This document shows positions 47,660 through 59,431 of a stretch of 64,000 nt of DNA, piece after piece; position 1 is the first letter of the stretch; every line of letters begins with the position of its first letter. The notes below the pieces were generated by a model that was given only the letters and a program-made list of their open reading frames with translations, did not search any database and had not been told where the DNA came from. The DNA is from Cotesia glomerata. Lineage: Eukaryota > Arthropoda > Insecta > Hymenoptera > Braconidae. Both the position numbers and the translations under genes were made by a program. The stretch spans positions 26,430,305 through 26,494,304 of the forward strand of contig NC_058158.1 of the NCBI RefSeq assembly GCF_020080835.1. Reading direction: 5' to 3'.

Positions 47660-47845
47660 TCTATACTAATTTTATAAAAGGGAAAGATTTGATTGTTTGT
47701 TGGCATTGAATAGGCTCCGGAACTACTGAACCGATTTGCAAAATTATTTCACTGTTGGGAAGCTACACTATCCCCGGATGACATAGGCTATTTTATATTC
47801 TCAAATTATTGTTAAATACCGTGCAAAGCCGGGGTAGACTGCTAG
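47660..47845 (+). mobile_element. Mini-Helitron, 186 bp
   Basis: It begins TCTATACTAATTTTATAAAA, carries the typical TTGAATAGGCTCCGGAACTA and CTGTTGGGAAGCTACACTAT blocks of a widespread arthropod non-autonomous Helitron, and ends with GCAAAGCCGGGGTAGACTGCTAG before T. It sits between A and T, as Helitrons do. It lies inside the LTR element. Confidence 0.75.
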
Positions 47846-49873
47846 TCATTAATATTATTAATTATTTTATCTTTAACTTTCGTCCATCGACTATATACTC
47901 TGTCAATTTATAACTGACAATTCTTCTTTACGATATCAAACGCTTAACTATTTTATTTACATCTTGTTTAAAAATGTCTAGCCGATTCAATAATATTATG
48001 GGACGTTAAAATTTGTTAAATAACATTTCTTATAAAATTATCTGATTTTCTAACTCAAATGATAGTGCTATCATACTAACGTAAAATTGGTGAAATTAGA
48101 TAATTATCTTTTGTTTTAACTAGCTTACAATCAATGCTAAGGAGCATTTCAATAATACACTATACAATAATTTTTTACAATCTATTGTAGAACTACTTCG
48201 TCCTTTGTGCATTATTCCGATGAGTTTACTTAGCCTGTAACCGACACATGGTTGTCACTCAACTTTTGAGTACTTACAATAAGGCAATAAAACAAGGGTT
48301 TCTTGCGAGATAAAGACTCGGCTGTGAGAAAACTAAACCCGAGGTTTCCTCGTATAGTAATTCTAATACTATGTCCTTGAAACCATCTGTTTTGTGTTGT
48401 TATGTTTTTAAAATTTTCTTAAACTCGACTCAACATAATTTTTCTACCAACAATGAATTTTACTCAATGAGTTACTGGCAACACGCGTAATATTTATTTT
48501 CAACGACTAACGAAAAGGATATTTTGAAGTTTTCAAAAACTTTAACTAGAAACACTTTTAAACCAACATGTGTTATTTAGGCATTTCGAATTTCTACGTT
48601 ATAACTATTTACTAGTTTCTACTTTCTCCTTTGTGTATTGTTCACAAAATATATGTGACCGCCGGGTTCTATTTTATAGTTTTTCCAAAGATAATTTCTT
48701 CAAACTTGGCGTCATATATTTTATATATATTATTAACATGCTTATTCATTATTTTTCAATCAGATTTGAGTATATATACTAACTATACCTAACAATAAGT
48801 TCGTTTTCCGAATTGTTAATCTTTGCAATTTGCAATAACTCCACATTAATAAAATCAATCATTCTACTCTCTTATAGCTAACTAATATCCAATTGTAACG
48901 ATTAAAAATCAAGGCGTTACTAAATTATATTGTGATTCTGATTAAGACTACTGCTTATTTATTTTGAAAATGTATAGTTACTTATAACCGCGACAACATT
49001 CTTTGGAACCGCATAGCGAGTACTCACTACTTGATCGCGCAAGTATATCAATGCTACATCCGGTATGCATAATTCGGAGTTCTGCTTCATTATTTATTAA
49101 TTTACTATTTCTTCATGCTATTACAATTACTACTTGCGATAACACTTTATTTATTATCGAGCAAGCATTACTAAGCCTACTTGATTATACCTCTTAATAT
49201 ACCAACTCAAGTTGTATCATAATTAATTACTTTTAACTTCTACATTACCAAATTTATCGTTCATTATAACCATGACACTCAGTGTCGTATTACCAAATGA
49301 GCGATGATGAGTTGACCAGCTTAAGGCCCTGATTCCTCATTTGCTGATGAACTATTTTATCGTAATCATCCGTTGTTGATGTCACTCTGACGTTGAATCC
49401 AGTAACTTCTTTTGCGTTGAACTCATCATCCATTATCTGCACCCGATTTCTGGTGAACTCGCTGAGAATGCAATTTCAGTTGCAAAATAGATCACCATTG
49501 AGTTGTTCTGCTTCTTCATAATTCCACCTTCTCCAGATGCTTTAGTCCTGGTTCCTTCTGCAAGTACGACTCCTCTACAAAGCCTATCTCGACCGCAGCT
49601 ATAGATATTCTTAACTACTTTAATTTTTCAGAGAAGTTGCAATTTTCGAAGATGTAGTAACATGACCTTGGGTGATCTAACTACGAAGTAGCCAAATTTG
49701 AAGATTGAGTAGAGTTGACCCAGTACTCAACGTAATGACCTTGAAACTGATGCGAAACCACAATATTTGCACTAACAATAACTTCTCAATTATAATTAAT
49801 ATATTATAACTTATTATAACATTAATACACCACACTTTTCACGGAACACGGATTTCCAATCCCACTTCTGATC

Positions 49874-50212
49874 TGTAAGACTCGAGGTTTATATTTTGTA
49901 TACCACTCATATTTATTTATACATCTACAAGTAATAACCCGACAATGACTACGGAATGAGACAGTTAATAAAAGCCAATATAATTAAGGGATGACAATGA
50001 CTGGGTGACGTTGTATTAGGACCCATCGCGTGAGGTCCTCATGAAGGGTGGCGTCGGAATGCCCCTAACAATCTCTCTCGTAGTCCTCTCAACCCTCGTT
50101 GAGTGGGGGCGAGTCTTGTCACGGGCTGGGGGTAAGGCCTTACGTCACAGATCTCGGGCCTCACGATACTCGACAGCCGTCAGCCTCGGCAATAAGAATA
50201 GCGTTGCTTACA
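49874..50212. repeat. LARD right LTR
   Basis: 339 bp, identical to the left LTR but for one A/G difference. It is followed by CACT, which is both the target duplication and the first four bases of the 9-kb element's TIR. Confidence 0.9.
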
Positions 50213-50790
50213 CACTGAAAAAAATAATCGGTAGAGGTTACCGATTTTTTTTTCGGTAGAGGCTACCGATTTTTCGCTAGAGGTAACCGATTAAAATCGG
50301 TAGAGGTTACCGATTTCCGATCGGTAGGCTCTACCGATTTTAATCGGTAGCCTCTACCGAAAAATCGGTAACCTCTACCGAAAAATCGGTAACCTCTACC
50401 GATTTACATTGACCGAAGAAATAGTTTTTGGGGCCTATAACTAAAGTATAAATGACATGTCATCATGATTTTCATGTGACAGCAACATGATTTTCATGTG
50501 GTAGTAATATAAATTTCACGTGGCAGGCAATCCTTTATTTATAAATTGATGTAACGTTTTCATTGTTGTCGCTTTTTGTTGCTATTGTAACCACTTTGGC
50601 AACGATTACCATCATGGGAACGGTTAGATATTGTTAATTAAAATTTGTAAAAATATTGATTGATGAAATTTTCAATGATAAACATTTTGTCAGAAGCGTA
50701 CCTAATGAAAGGTCTCGATGAAAGTAACATCAGGATGAGCTTATATATATCTTAGTTATATCTTAAGAAATGTCAATAATTAGGAAATGA
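50213..50790. repeat. Left TIR of the 9-kb element
   Basis: The outer ~190 bp consist of GGTAGAGG(T/C)(A/T)ACCGAT words; the inner part matches 58640-59050 in inverted orientation through GAAAGGTCTCGATGA. Divergence is small, a few percent by eye. Confidence 0.85.
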
Positions 50791-51064
50791 CATTTAATTA
50801 AATACAAATATCATTTAATTTGCCTATTAAAAATTTTTCAAACCAGAATCATGATATTTCCAATGCCTCGTTTTCTACTGGCATCAAGTTACAACTTTAA
50901 AGAAACTAACCTTGTGTGCAGAAAATTTTTCAGATCTTGTCATTTATGTTCATTGCATGCAACTTACTTTTAATACTGGTTCAAGAATATATTTTTCGAT
51001 ATTATAGTTTATACTTCCGGCTGATGATTGGTGATATTAATATTTTTAATCATTTTTATTTAAG

Positions 51065-52985
51065 GAGTTGATAAAGGAACATGCGGCCAATTAGAAAAAA
51101 TGTTAAAAAGGTCATTATTATATTTGGCATGTCGACATCATGTGTATGAATTGATTTTAAGAAGCGTTGTCGAAGTTGTTTGGCCAGGAGTAAGTTCTCC
51201 TAATGTAGCAGTTTTTGTACGATTCCAAAATAAATAGAAAAACATAGACAAAACAAAATTTGAAACTGGTATTCAGGATTCAATTATAAATGAAAGAATT
51301 CACAAAAAAAAAAATGAAATAATAAGTTTCATTATTGATCGACTACAGGTATTTAAATTATAATCATTTTTTCTAATTATTGACATTTGTACATTAGTTT
51401 TAAGAAGGTCATAGTTTTAGTTATTTTGGAGAGTACTTTATGGTTTCGCAATAATGAACTCAAAGACAAAAACACCGACGATCATATATCAACTACAAAA
51501 TATTCTATAACAATCGTAATTGTTTATCGAGCACTATTATTATCTTATCAAATTTTTCTTTTCATTGTCAAAATTCTCGTCTACATTTCTTGGTCAAATG
51601 AACCTCTTTCAGAAATAGATTTGAGAATCTACAAATTTTAAAAATTATTTTGATTAATATTAGTTCTGATCGGGCTGAAAGGAAAACCTGTGAAAAAATT
51701 CTGTGTCTCATTTTTATTAGTAGAGAATTTAAGAGTTAAAATGCTTTATTTCATCTCGAAATAGCAGCTTTTAATAAAGTTACATCCTTTCAGAACTCAC
51801 TATAAAAAATTGGAAATTATTTTACTCTCCTAATTTTTTGACTTAGTAGCGTTATTCGCATAGTACTCATTTAAAACCGGATCATAGTGTTTTCTTCAAA
51901 TTCTAAATGATAATTGCGGTTAATTTATTGATTAATCACAAATCTTGATTCAGATCCTCAAAATTCAATTACAAATTTTATATTTCAGGAAAAGCATGAC
52001 CGAGACGATTATAAAGAGTTTTTAGAATTGGTGTTGATATTTTTAGACGGTTCTCCAAAAAATAGAATAAGCTTTAAAGCTCCAGGACCCAACCACCATG
52101 CCAGATGGATGTCAAAAGCTCTGTACGCTTTGAAACTGTTTATGTTTCGAAAACAGTTTCAAATGAATTCCACCGAGGTAAATGGACTAAGATATGTCTG
52201 CTTATTCCTCGTCGAATTTTATGTCATTTCATGGTTTCAAGCATCTTCTGCGATAAAGTTACCTAATCAAGATTTGAATATGGTTAAAAATTTATATCAA
52301 TACTGTTCTGTTCATAAAAAAATTGCTGACGCAGCAAGCTCGACATTATTAAGACATTTATGGTACTTATCCGAAGAGTTAGTCGGTTTAGTGTTATTTG
52401 ATGACAGTGTACCCTTACAAATTAAAAGGCAAACCGTAGCTGCAATAAAAGTGCGAAACAGTAATGCTGCAAACTCGAAAAAGTTTATTGCCAAAGATAT
52501 AAGCTTGTTATTATCGAAAAATCTCTGTGATTTTGCTAGCAAGCAATCATTGCTTTTATTTCAACAGTACCGCATCAATTCATGGACAAGGATCCAGATC
52601 TCTGGACATCTGATCAAAATTATTTACACTGTAAATCAGTGCTGTCTGACTTACAAGTGATTAATGATCTCGCTGAATGAGGCGTAGCATTAATTCAGGA
52701 GTACAACAACTGTTTGACCACCCGTACTGAAAAAAAATATATGCCGCATATACGGGGGCAAAAAAAAAGTATGTGGCGTATATATTTTATATGTGCGACG
52801 TATATGTATTTTTGTCAGCATATATGCGCATATATATTTTTTCAGTGTGGGCAGGAGTGAAGAACAAAGGCAATATTTATTGAAAGTTGTTGAAGAGCAT
52901 AGGAAAAAATTTCCTAACGTTACTAAGAGTTACTACATTACTAAGTTACAAACCAAATACGTTTAAATGTCTGGAAATATAATAG
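51065..52985 (+). pseudogene. Broken gene of the 9-kb element, unrecognised (candidate transposase)
   Basis: Two exons are visible: ~51065-51348 and 51989-52985, joined in phase by a GT-AG intron. Exon 1 encodes KRSLLYLACRHHVYELILRS and has a TAG at 51235 where the family would probably have Trp. Exon 2 encodes APGPNHHARWMSKALYALKL and RHLWYLSEELVGLVLFDDSV. The frame shifts near 52577 to read DPDLWTSDQNYLHCKSV, meets a TGA at 52678, is interrupted by a 123-bp MITE (52725-52847) and resumes as SEEQRQYLLKVVEEHRKKFP. The LACRHH and LWYLSEEL stretches are like a protein repeated in many invertebrate genomes as an uncharacterised family; I know no named domain. Upstream exons are not found. Confidence 0.65.
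52725..52847. mobile_element. 123-bp MITE inside the broken gene (ACTGAAAAAA ends, GCATATAT words)
   Basis: Left TACTGAAAAAAAATATATG and right, in complement, CACTGAAAAAATATATATGC. Removing it together with one copy of a 2-bp duplication (CG/TG at 52723-52724 and 52848-52849) restores the host reading frame, which is independent support for a TG duplication. Its ends are like those of the large element it sits in. Confidence 0.75.
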
Positions 52986-52989
52986 ATCT

Positions 52990-54397
52990 GGTTTTTATAT
53001 AGAAAACTTGTTATTTATGCCAGTATTATCCGATTTATTAGTGTGAATCTAAATATAGTTTTATAAATAATTATTTACTTGTAGTAAATTACTTCAATAA
53101 GGGCTCAATTTTTCAAAAATACCTTTTCTTATTCTTATAAATTCTGTTGAAACTAGTTGCTCTTCGAATTTGTTTTTTATACTGTGTATTTAATCCTTAA
53201 CCATTTATCCGAAAATTCAGTTGATCCTGCAGACTATCCCTAAAACTTTCTGCTGTAGATTATGATTAAAAGCCTTCAAAAATTTTATTATTGGAACATT
53301 AAAACGCTTTTCTAACTCAATATAGAATTTAGCATGTTTTTCAGTTCGAAAAATAGAAGATCGTTTGAAACAGAAAAGGATTACAAAGTACTAGAAAGAA
53401 TTTGATGTTTGACTATATCGAATACTTGTTAATCATTCAATTTTCTTATTTTTAATAATGTATCTTGTGGGAATGGAATGTGTCAAATCATTTTCAATAT
53501 GTTTACTTAATCATGGTTGTCTTGAGGATTGGTTAAATAACCTCAATAGACAAAAAACGAAATAAATAACAATAATATTTGTTGACTTATTAAGCAAGTT
53601 ATAATGTAAAAAATTAATCTAGGCTAACTTTTTAGAGAATTAAATATACTTTAAACTTTTAATTGAAATTTGTCATTTATCGTCAATAATTTAGAAAATA
53701 TAGTTGAAAAATTATGAAAATATGACTTATCAGGCTTGTTACTCTGAGCTATTGCGGAGACAACGAATCTTTCTTATACAATTTTGTAGCAAATTTGATG
53801 TACTAAAAAATAAGAACCAAATTTTTTGTATTTTTATCGATGGTTCACTTGAACAAAGCTAAAAACTAGAAAAATAGGATTTTGTTGGTCTGTAACTTTG
53901 AAAATATTGATGATACAAAAAATTTATCGTAATGTTTTTTATAGTGCGTCAAATGGACTACAAAATTGTCATTTGACTTTTTGTTCTATCTTGGATAGTT
54001 TAGCTAAAAATTACAAAAAACACGAAATTTGGGGAAAATTGATACTGTAAAGCTTTATAAAAAGTCAGGCTTCGATGGTAGAAATATGACCCAATGAAAT
54101 TTTTTGTTCAAAATTTAATCCCAAATGAGGTCTAATAGTTTATTTTATGAAAAAATGAAATCTTCAGACGTTGCGGCAGTAAAAATGAAAAAAAAAAATT
54201 TTTTCCCGTGTTATTTAAATGGGAAAAACTTCAGAATCGATGGAGGACCTCTTAAAATTAAAATTAAGAACTCTCCTTTGGACAGGCCTTTTGTTTTGAC
54301 ATCTTCTACGATATTTTAAGCGGAAAGTGAAAAAAAAATTATCCGATTTTTTTGGCACACTCTAATGTATTGGGAAACTGAGCATTTAAATACGCTA
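52990..54397. other. Right-hand interior of the 9-kb element, non-coding
   Basis: AT-rich. It includes a short stretch (53215-53250) like the long dispersed repeat's GATCCTGCAGAC block. A 64-codon frame at 54125-54319 has no recognisable feature. Confidence 0.4.
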
Positions 54398-54594
54398 TCT
54401 GGTGGTCAAATTTTGTACTAACGATTGTAGGATACTTAACCAAATGATAACTGTCATTTCTATGACAACAATCTTTTTTTTATTTAAAATTTTATATTTT
54501 CAAGGGACATAAGCTTTAAATTAAATTTTAAATAAATAAATATTGAACTTGATTTAAAAAAAAATTATATACGTATATTATTATTTTCTTAAGT

Positions 54595-56515
54595 ATGGAA
54601 TTTTCTCCTCATAAAAATAAAAGTAATGTATACTGTTGTGTTTATGGGTGTAAAAGTCATGCTTCTAAGCATGAAACAGTTCGGTTTCATGTATTTCCTA
54701 AAAAAAATGACAGTTTTGTGAAAATTATAAATATTTTTAATGCTGAAGAGTTAATCGACAGAAGAGATGCTTGGATAAAAGTTCTTAGAATGGGGAAAAA
54801 AGTGTCACCGTCTATGCGAGTATGTTCACGTCATTTTACTGAACATGATTATATTCCTTCTGGTATGTATAAACTGTAACTTATAATCTAATAATTTTTA
54901 AATCTCGATTCTCATTGGATTGGATTGGATTAATATTATAACTTTATTCATTTTCCAGTCAAACAGCAACATTATTTAAAGAAAACAGCTGTACCATCAA
55001 TTAATCTGCCTAAGAGCTCTGTTGATTGCTCAGATAAGCTTAATCATGCTCTATCGTCTCAGCGAGAAGAGAGACAAATAAGAAGATCATCTTTGAAACA
55101 TAAAAAAAAATATCAACGCAGATGAGCAAACAGCAACAATATCTAGTGATAACAATTATAATGATAATCTACAAAGCTTTGAGGACTCAAATAATGTAAC
55201 TGAGCAAAGAAGTGATAAAGAAAAATCAAGAGAAAAAGTAACAGCAGAAGAAGAAATAGAAGAAGAAAAAGAAGAAGACTTGGGCCTTCAAAATGATCAA
55301 TTATCTGGCATAGAACAAGCAGTGAAAACTTTTGACTGTGGTATTCAGTCCGTTATCGACAAAATTGTACAAAATCTGAGCGAAATTGGTATAAATATTG
55401 GTGATAAAATCATTTTTCCACGACTATCTTCAGTTATTTTAACTGAAAATTCAGAAAACAATTCTCTCTGCTCGCCTAGAAAAAAAACAGTAACTGAAAA
55501 TAATTTAACATTGATTAAGGTGATAGAAAAGTTTGAATTGTGTACAAAACGTAATATTGAAATGAGTGTAAAAAAGTTTAACGATGTTGGAACTCAAGTG
55601 CGTACAGATAATTTTATTCCAAAATTTTCAGAGTTTATTTCAAATGATCATGAACTTAGTACTTTAACAGGAATTCCAAATTTTTGTTTATTGTATACGA
55701 TAAAGAAATTAGTAGATAAACAAAGACCTCCAACATCACATTCTAATGCAAAATTAGATTCATTGGAAGTTATCATAATGACGTTTATGAAGTTAAAACA
55801 AAATATGTCATATGCTCTTCTAGCTATTTTGTTTAAATCGTATACTCCAGAGACTTGTAAAGATCGAATTTTTCATATGATTGATATTTTATACAAATGT
55901 TTAAAGCCAGCTATATTATGGCCTAGCAAAGAGAATATTCTTAAAAATATTCCTCTTGATTTTGTAGGATTTGAGAATGTTCGTGCTGTGATTGATTGCA
56001 CAGAAATTCTAATTCAAAGACCAAAAAATTTATGCTGCCAAATTGTAACTTATTCTCGTTACAAAAGTTCTTACACTGTTAAATTTATGACTGCTGTCAC
56101 GCCTGCTGGATTAATTTCTTTTATTAGTAAGCCTTACGGTGGTCGGGCTTCTGATAATGCTGTGTTTGAGCAAAGTGAAATTATTAAAAAATTTGACAAA
56201 AAGGATGCTGTGATGACTGATCGGGGTTTTACTGTTGATGATTTATGCCAAAAAAATGACGTGAAACTTATTTCACCGCCTTTTCTTAAGGATAAAAAAC
56301 AATTTTCGAAAATGGAAGCCATGAACGGTCGCAAAATAGCAAAAGCTCGTGTACATGTGGAACGGAGTAACCAGCGGATCAAAATTTTTGAAATACTATC
56401 GTCGAAAATGCCTATTGGTCTTGTGCATAAAATTGAAGAAATTTTTACTATAATTTGTGCCATTGTAAATTTAAGTCAACCTATTCTGAAAGATGAAAAA
56501 TTCATTCAGGATTAA
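54595..56515 (+). pseudogene. THAP-domain DDE transposase (one homopolymer frameshift)
   Basis: Exon 1, 54595-54862, encodes a C2CH THAP zinc finger (YGCKSHASKHETVRFHVFPK...RRDAWIKVLRM...VCSRHF). Intron 54863-54958. Exon 2 runs to 56515. After an acidic linker come a helix-turn-helix (KLDSLEVIIMTFMKLKQNMS...) and a DDE_Tnp_4-type core: VIDCTE at ~55992, MTDRGF at ~56214 and HVERSNQRIK at ~56356 give the D, D and E. THAP binds the transposon ends; the DDE core cuts and joins. The frame shifts in an A9 run at 55091-55099, after which a 411-codon frame runs clean to the stop. One extra A explains it, so this is either an inactivating indel or a sequence error. Confidence 0.82.
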
Positions 56516-56709
56516 AACAACAAAATAGTTTTATATAAATGTTTTATTGATTGTTAACTTATTTTATAAAAATATAAAATAAAAATAAAGTTTATAAATA
56601 ATGAAAAAATAACATTTTATTGATTTTCTTTTTGGTTTTCATCTTTTTCTTTTTCTCTCAGACATATATTATGTATCATCTTATTAAAATAAATTTTTTT
56701 TTAAAGTTA

Positions 56710-58468
56710 TCAATAAATTTTTGTAAATTTTACATCAAATCGAACAGGTATTATTTTTATATTCTTATCAAAAGAAGAATATATGATAAAATCCGTAGAG
56801 GGTAAATTAAGTATTGCCATACTTATTTGAACTTGCGCAAAATACATATGTTTTTTTTTTAAAGTTAAAGCACCATGTTCGTTAGTTAGCCACTTGATTG
56901 ATTTTACGGTGTCGTCAATATTTTTTTTTTACCTTCTTTGGGACACTTAATTTCAATAAGTTTCCATGGTTTATTATTTTCAAAAACAATCCCATCAGGT
57001 GAACATCCCAACCAAGGATTTAACTCCGAAATAACTAGACCGCATTGAACGACTTCCATTGACATACAACTTTCATAAGCTTCGCGTGCGTAAGTTTCTT
57101 GTTCTAACCCGTATTTTGTATTTTCATTACTGAATGATGAGCTATAGAAATAATCAGTAGATTTTTTTCTCCAATCTGGTTTTTTATTAAAAAAGTAAGT
57201 ATATAATGAGTAAGCTCTGCTGGCTGTTATACGATTTTCTCGTTCACTTAGCCATACAGAGTAAAACTCTGTACTTTTAGAACAAATCGTTATCGCATCT
57301 GCAGACAATCGATTAAAAACTGCGGAACAACAAGTGTTAATGGGATCAATTTTATGAAAATTTTTCACATCTGTAAGTAATTGTGATGTCTTTTGATTAA
57401 TAATAATTGCTTCAATGTTTTCGGGGCGTAAAAGTAAATTATGATTGTCATCATGATTAATTTCTTGCAAAGTTGCATGTCTTCCAGACCTGCAAGTTAG
57501 TATTAAAAAAAAAACAAAGGGAAACAACATTTAATTAGTCAAATTCTCATTCACTAAAAGATAAACAACAAGTTCAATAGATCGAGTGAATAATGATAAT
57601 CTCACTGTAACTTAATTCCAACATAAAATATTAAATTCATAGTGTAAACTATTTACAAAAAAAAATCAATAAAAAAATTTTTTCAAATTAATTAAGATGA
57701 AAAATTATTTACATATGTTTTGCTAACGCTGATAAAGGGTTATCTTCAACCATTATCTTACGAAAATTTTCTTCATAATCATCATCAGTACCATCAACTT
57801 GATTAGAAGTATTTAAAGCCAATGACATATCATCAGCTTCTTTTGTAGGTGTCGTAGTTTCAGAGTTCTCTAATTGCAGTTTATTTTTTTTTAATTTTCC
57901 CTCAACACTTTTTTTTTTTTTTACATCAAAACAATTGTGCTCCAGTAAAGGCTTCATATCATATTTTTCAAGGGCTGATTTATGTGGAGCACTCCAAACA
58001 CATTTTTTATCTGTGCAAGTGATATTTTTTAAACTCTCCAGATCATTTCTGAAAGAGCAAAAAGATAAAATTATTACTTAAATAATGTATAAGGTCATTA
58101 TTTTAATAATTATCAAAGAACGTATTTTAATACTTAAAAATCAAATGTCATAATTACCGGTTACAGAACAAAAGTACTCCCACAATATGCTTGCAAGTAC
58201 CTCCTAATCCAGCTTTACATGAACATTTCATACCAATTATTTTGCCATCTTTTGAAATTTGGCCATTTATTTCGTGAGGTTCATTTTTTAAACTTGTTGT
58301 TTGTAAACAAAATGCGAGAAGGTGGTAAACATCACTCTCACTATTATTATTTACGATACCACAATTTAATATATGACCACGATCAATTATATTTTCGCCA
58401 CCAATAAAGTTTCTACTATTGGGGGTAGAAGAACCAAATTTACATATTTCTTGGATAGACACACGCAT
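56710..58468 (-). pseudogene. SWIM zinc finger + YqaJ-type exonuclease (homopolymer frameshift)
   Basis: Exons on the minus strand: 58468-58158, 58048-57713 and 57489-56710, all in phase. Exon 1 ends in a SWIM finger, CSCKAGLGGTCKH. Exon 2 begins with a Cys-containing CTDKKCVWSAP motif. Exon 3 is the YqaJ viral-recombinase-like nuclease fold: RITASRAYSLY, YGLEQETYAREAYE, NPWLGCSPDGIV and LIEIKCPKEG, giving the D and E-x-K metal ligands. The frame ends early at 56904 because of a 10-A run (56921-56930) one base short; the next frame continues with HMYFAQVQISMAIL to a TGA at 56710. The role is probably processing of transposon ends or of intermediates; this is inferred. Confidence 0.8.
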
Positions 58469-58639
58469 TTTTATTTCTCAATTAATTACTTTTTATTCAC
58501 ATCAACGTGTACTTTAACGGATCAGCTGATACTATAATCCTACAATCGCTAGTTAGGTTTTCTACCACCAGACGGTCAAATTTTAAGCCACGCCCCTCCC
58601 ACGGATCCCAATATATGTATATATGGAAAATATATCAAA

Positions 58640-59219
58640 AATGCATGTGGTTACTCAAATGAAAGCTCTTGATGAGTATAACATCGGGATGACATTGTAT
58701 CTTATGAAATATTAACATTTTTAAAGATATAAGCTCATGTCGATGTTACACTCATCGAGACCTTTCATTTGAATACCCACATGAATTTTTTTTATATTTG
58801 AGTACGCTTATGACAAAATGTTTATCATTGAAAATTTCATCAATCAATATTTTTACAAATTTTAATTAATAATATCTAACCGTTCCCATGATGGTAATCG
58901 TTACCAAAGAGGTTGCAATAGCAACAAAAAGCGACAATATTGTAAACGTTACATCAATTTATAAATAAAGGATTGCCTGCCACGTGAAAATTATGTTACT
59001 ACCACATGAAAATCATGTTGCCGTCACATGAAAATCATGATGACATGTAATTTATACTTTAGTTATAGGCCCCAAAAACTATTTCTTCGGTAAATGTAAA
59101 TCGGTAGAGGTTACCGATTTTTCGGTAGAGGTTACCGATTTTTCGGTAGAGGCTACCGACTTTTCGATAAAGGCTACCGATTACCAATCGGTAGCCTCTA
59201 CCGATTATTTTTTTCAGTG
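58640..59219. repeat. Right TIR of the 9-kb element
   Basis: Inverted copy of 50213-50790. The inner part adds a ~140-bp inverted duplication around 58642-58783 (ACTCAAATGAAAGCTCTTGA and its complement) that the left end lacks. Confidence 0.85.
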
Positions 59220-59431
59220 TGGAAATCATAAATAACGATCTAAAAAAGATTTCCAGACCCATAATCAATCAATCCACCTCATTTTTACGAAAAAATAGCT
59301 CCATAAGTGGCGATTTTCAGCTAATTTTGACTTTTACAAATTCATTTCTCGGTGTCCCAGGGAAATTAGGGAAGAAAACTCATGGAAATCATAGAGTACA
59401 CTCTAAAAAAGATTTTCAGACCCATAATCAA
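59220..59431. repeat. Satellite monomers, fragment 3
   Basis: It begins with TGGAAATCATAAATAACG, continuing the monomer interrupted at 45198, and contains a full further unit to CCCATAATCAA. The repeat distance between TGGAAATCAT motifs is 162 bp. Confidence 0.8.

Larger units (their letters stand above)
45203..50212. mobile_element. Young non-coding LTR retrotransposon (LARD-like), 5.0 kb
   Basis: Two 339-bp repeats, TGTAAGACTCG...GCGTTGCTTACA, at the ends differ at one base (near 45448 against 50119). The 4-bp duplication CACT is at 45199-45202 and 50213-50216. TG...CA termini and the duplication prove an LTR insertion. The 4.3-kb interior has no frame above 75 codons; the best is 64 codons at 46625-46819. 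It also has no recognisable Gag, protease, RT or integrase motif, no convincing primer site and no polypurine tract. It must have been mobilised in trans, like a large retrotransposon derivative. The strand is not certain. Confidence 0.88.
54398..58572. mobile_element. ISL2EU-like DNA transposon (THAP-DDE transposase + YqaJ nuclease), nested
   Basis: Inverted ends TCTGGTGGT...ACTA(A/G)CGATTGTAGGAT at 54398-54434 and 58537-58572. Inside are two convergent genes: a THAP plus HTH plus DDE protein (plus strand) and a SWIM plus YqaJ-exonuclease protein (minus strand). I recall a DDE transposase paired with a YqaJ nuclease as the hallmark of eukaryotic ISL2EU (IS4EU) transposons. No exact target duplication could be read at the ends. 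It lies inside the 9-kb element, so it is younger than that insertion. Confidence 0.75.
50213..59219. mobile_element. 9-kb terminal-inverted-repeat transposon (CACTGAAAAAAATAATCGG ends)
   Basis: Both ends read CACTGAAAAAAATAATCGG inward and are inverted over ~580 bp (50213-50790 and 58640-59219). They comprise an outer array of ATCGGTAGAGGTTACCGAT-type palindromic words and then unique sequence (for example GCAGGCAATCCTTTATTTAT, ATCATGGGAACGGTTAGA). The target duplication is TG (45197-45198 and 59220-59221): satellite monomers show the empty site CTCATGGAAATC. The left flank was later displaced by the LTR element. Without the nested 4.2-kb transposon the element is ~4.8 kb. It carries one broken multi-exon gene (51065-52985). 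The CACTG start and 2-bp duplication recall CACTA/CMC elements, but its gene shows no such transposase, so the superfamily is open. Confidence 0.85.

Noticed and set aside
50213..50408. CRISPR-like or satellite interpretation of the GGTAGAGG/ACCGAT words
   Set aside because: The units are degenerate palindromes without unique spacers, and they recur inverted at the far end of the element, as expected for a TIR.
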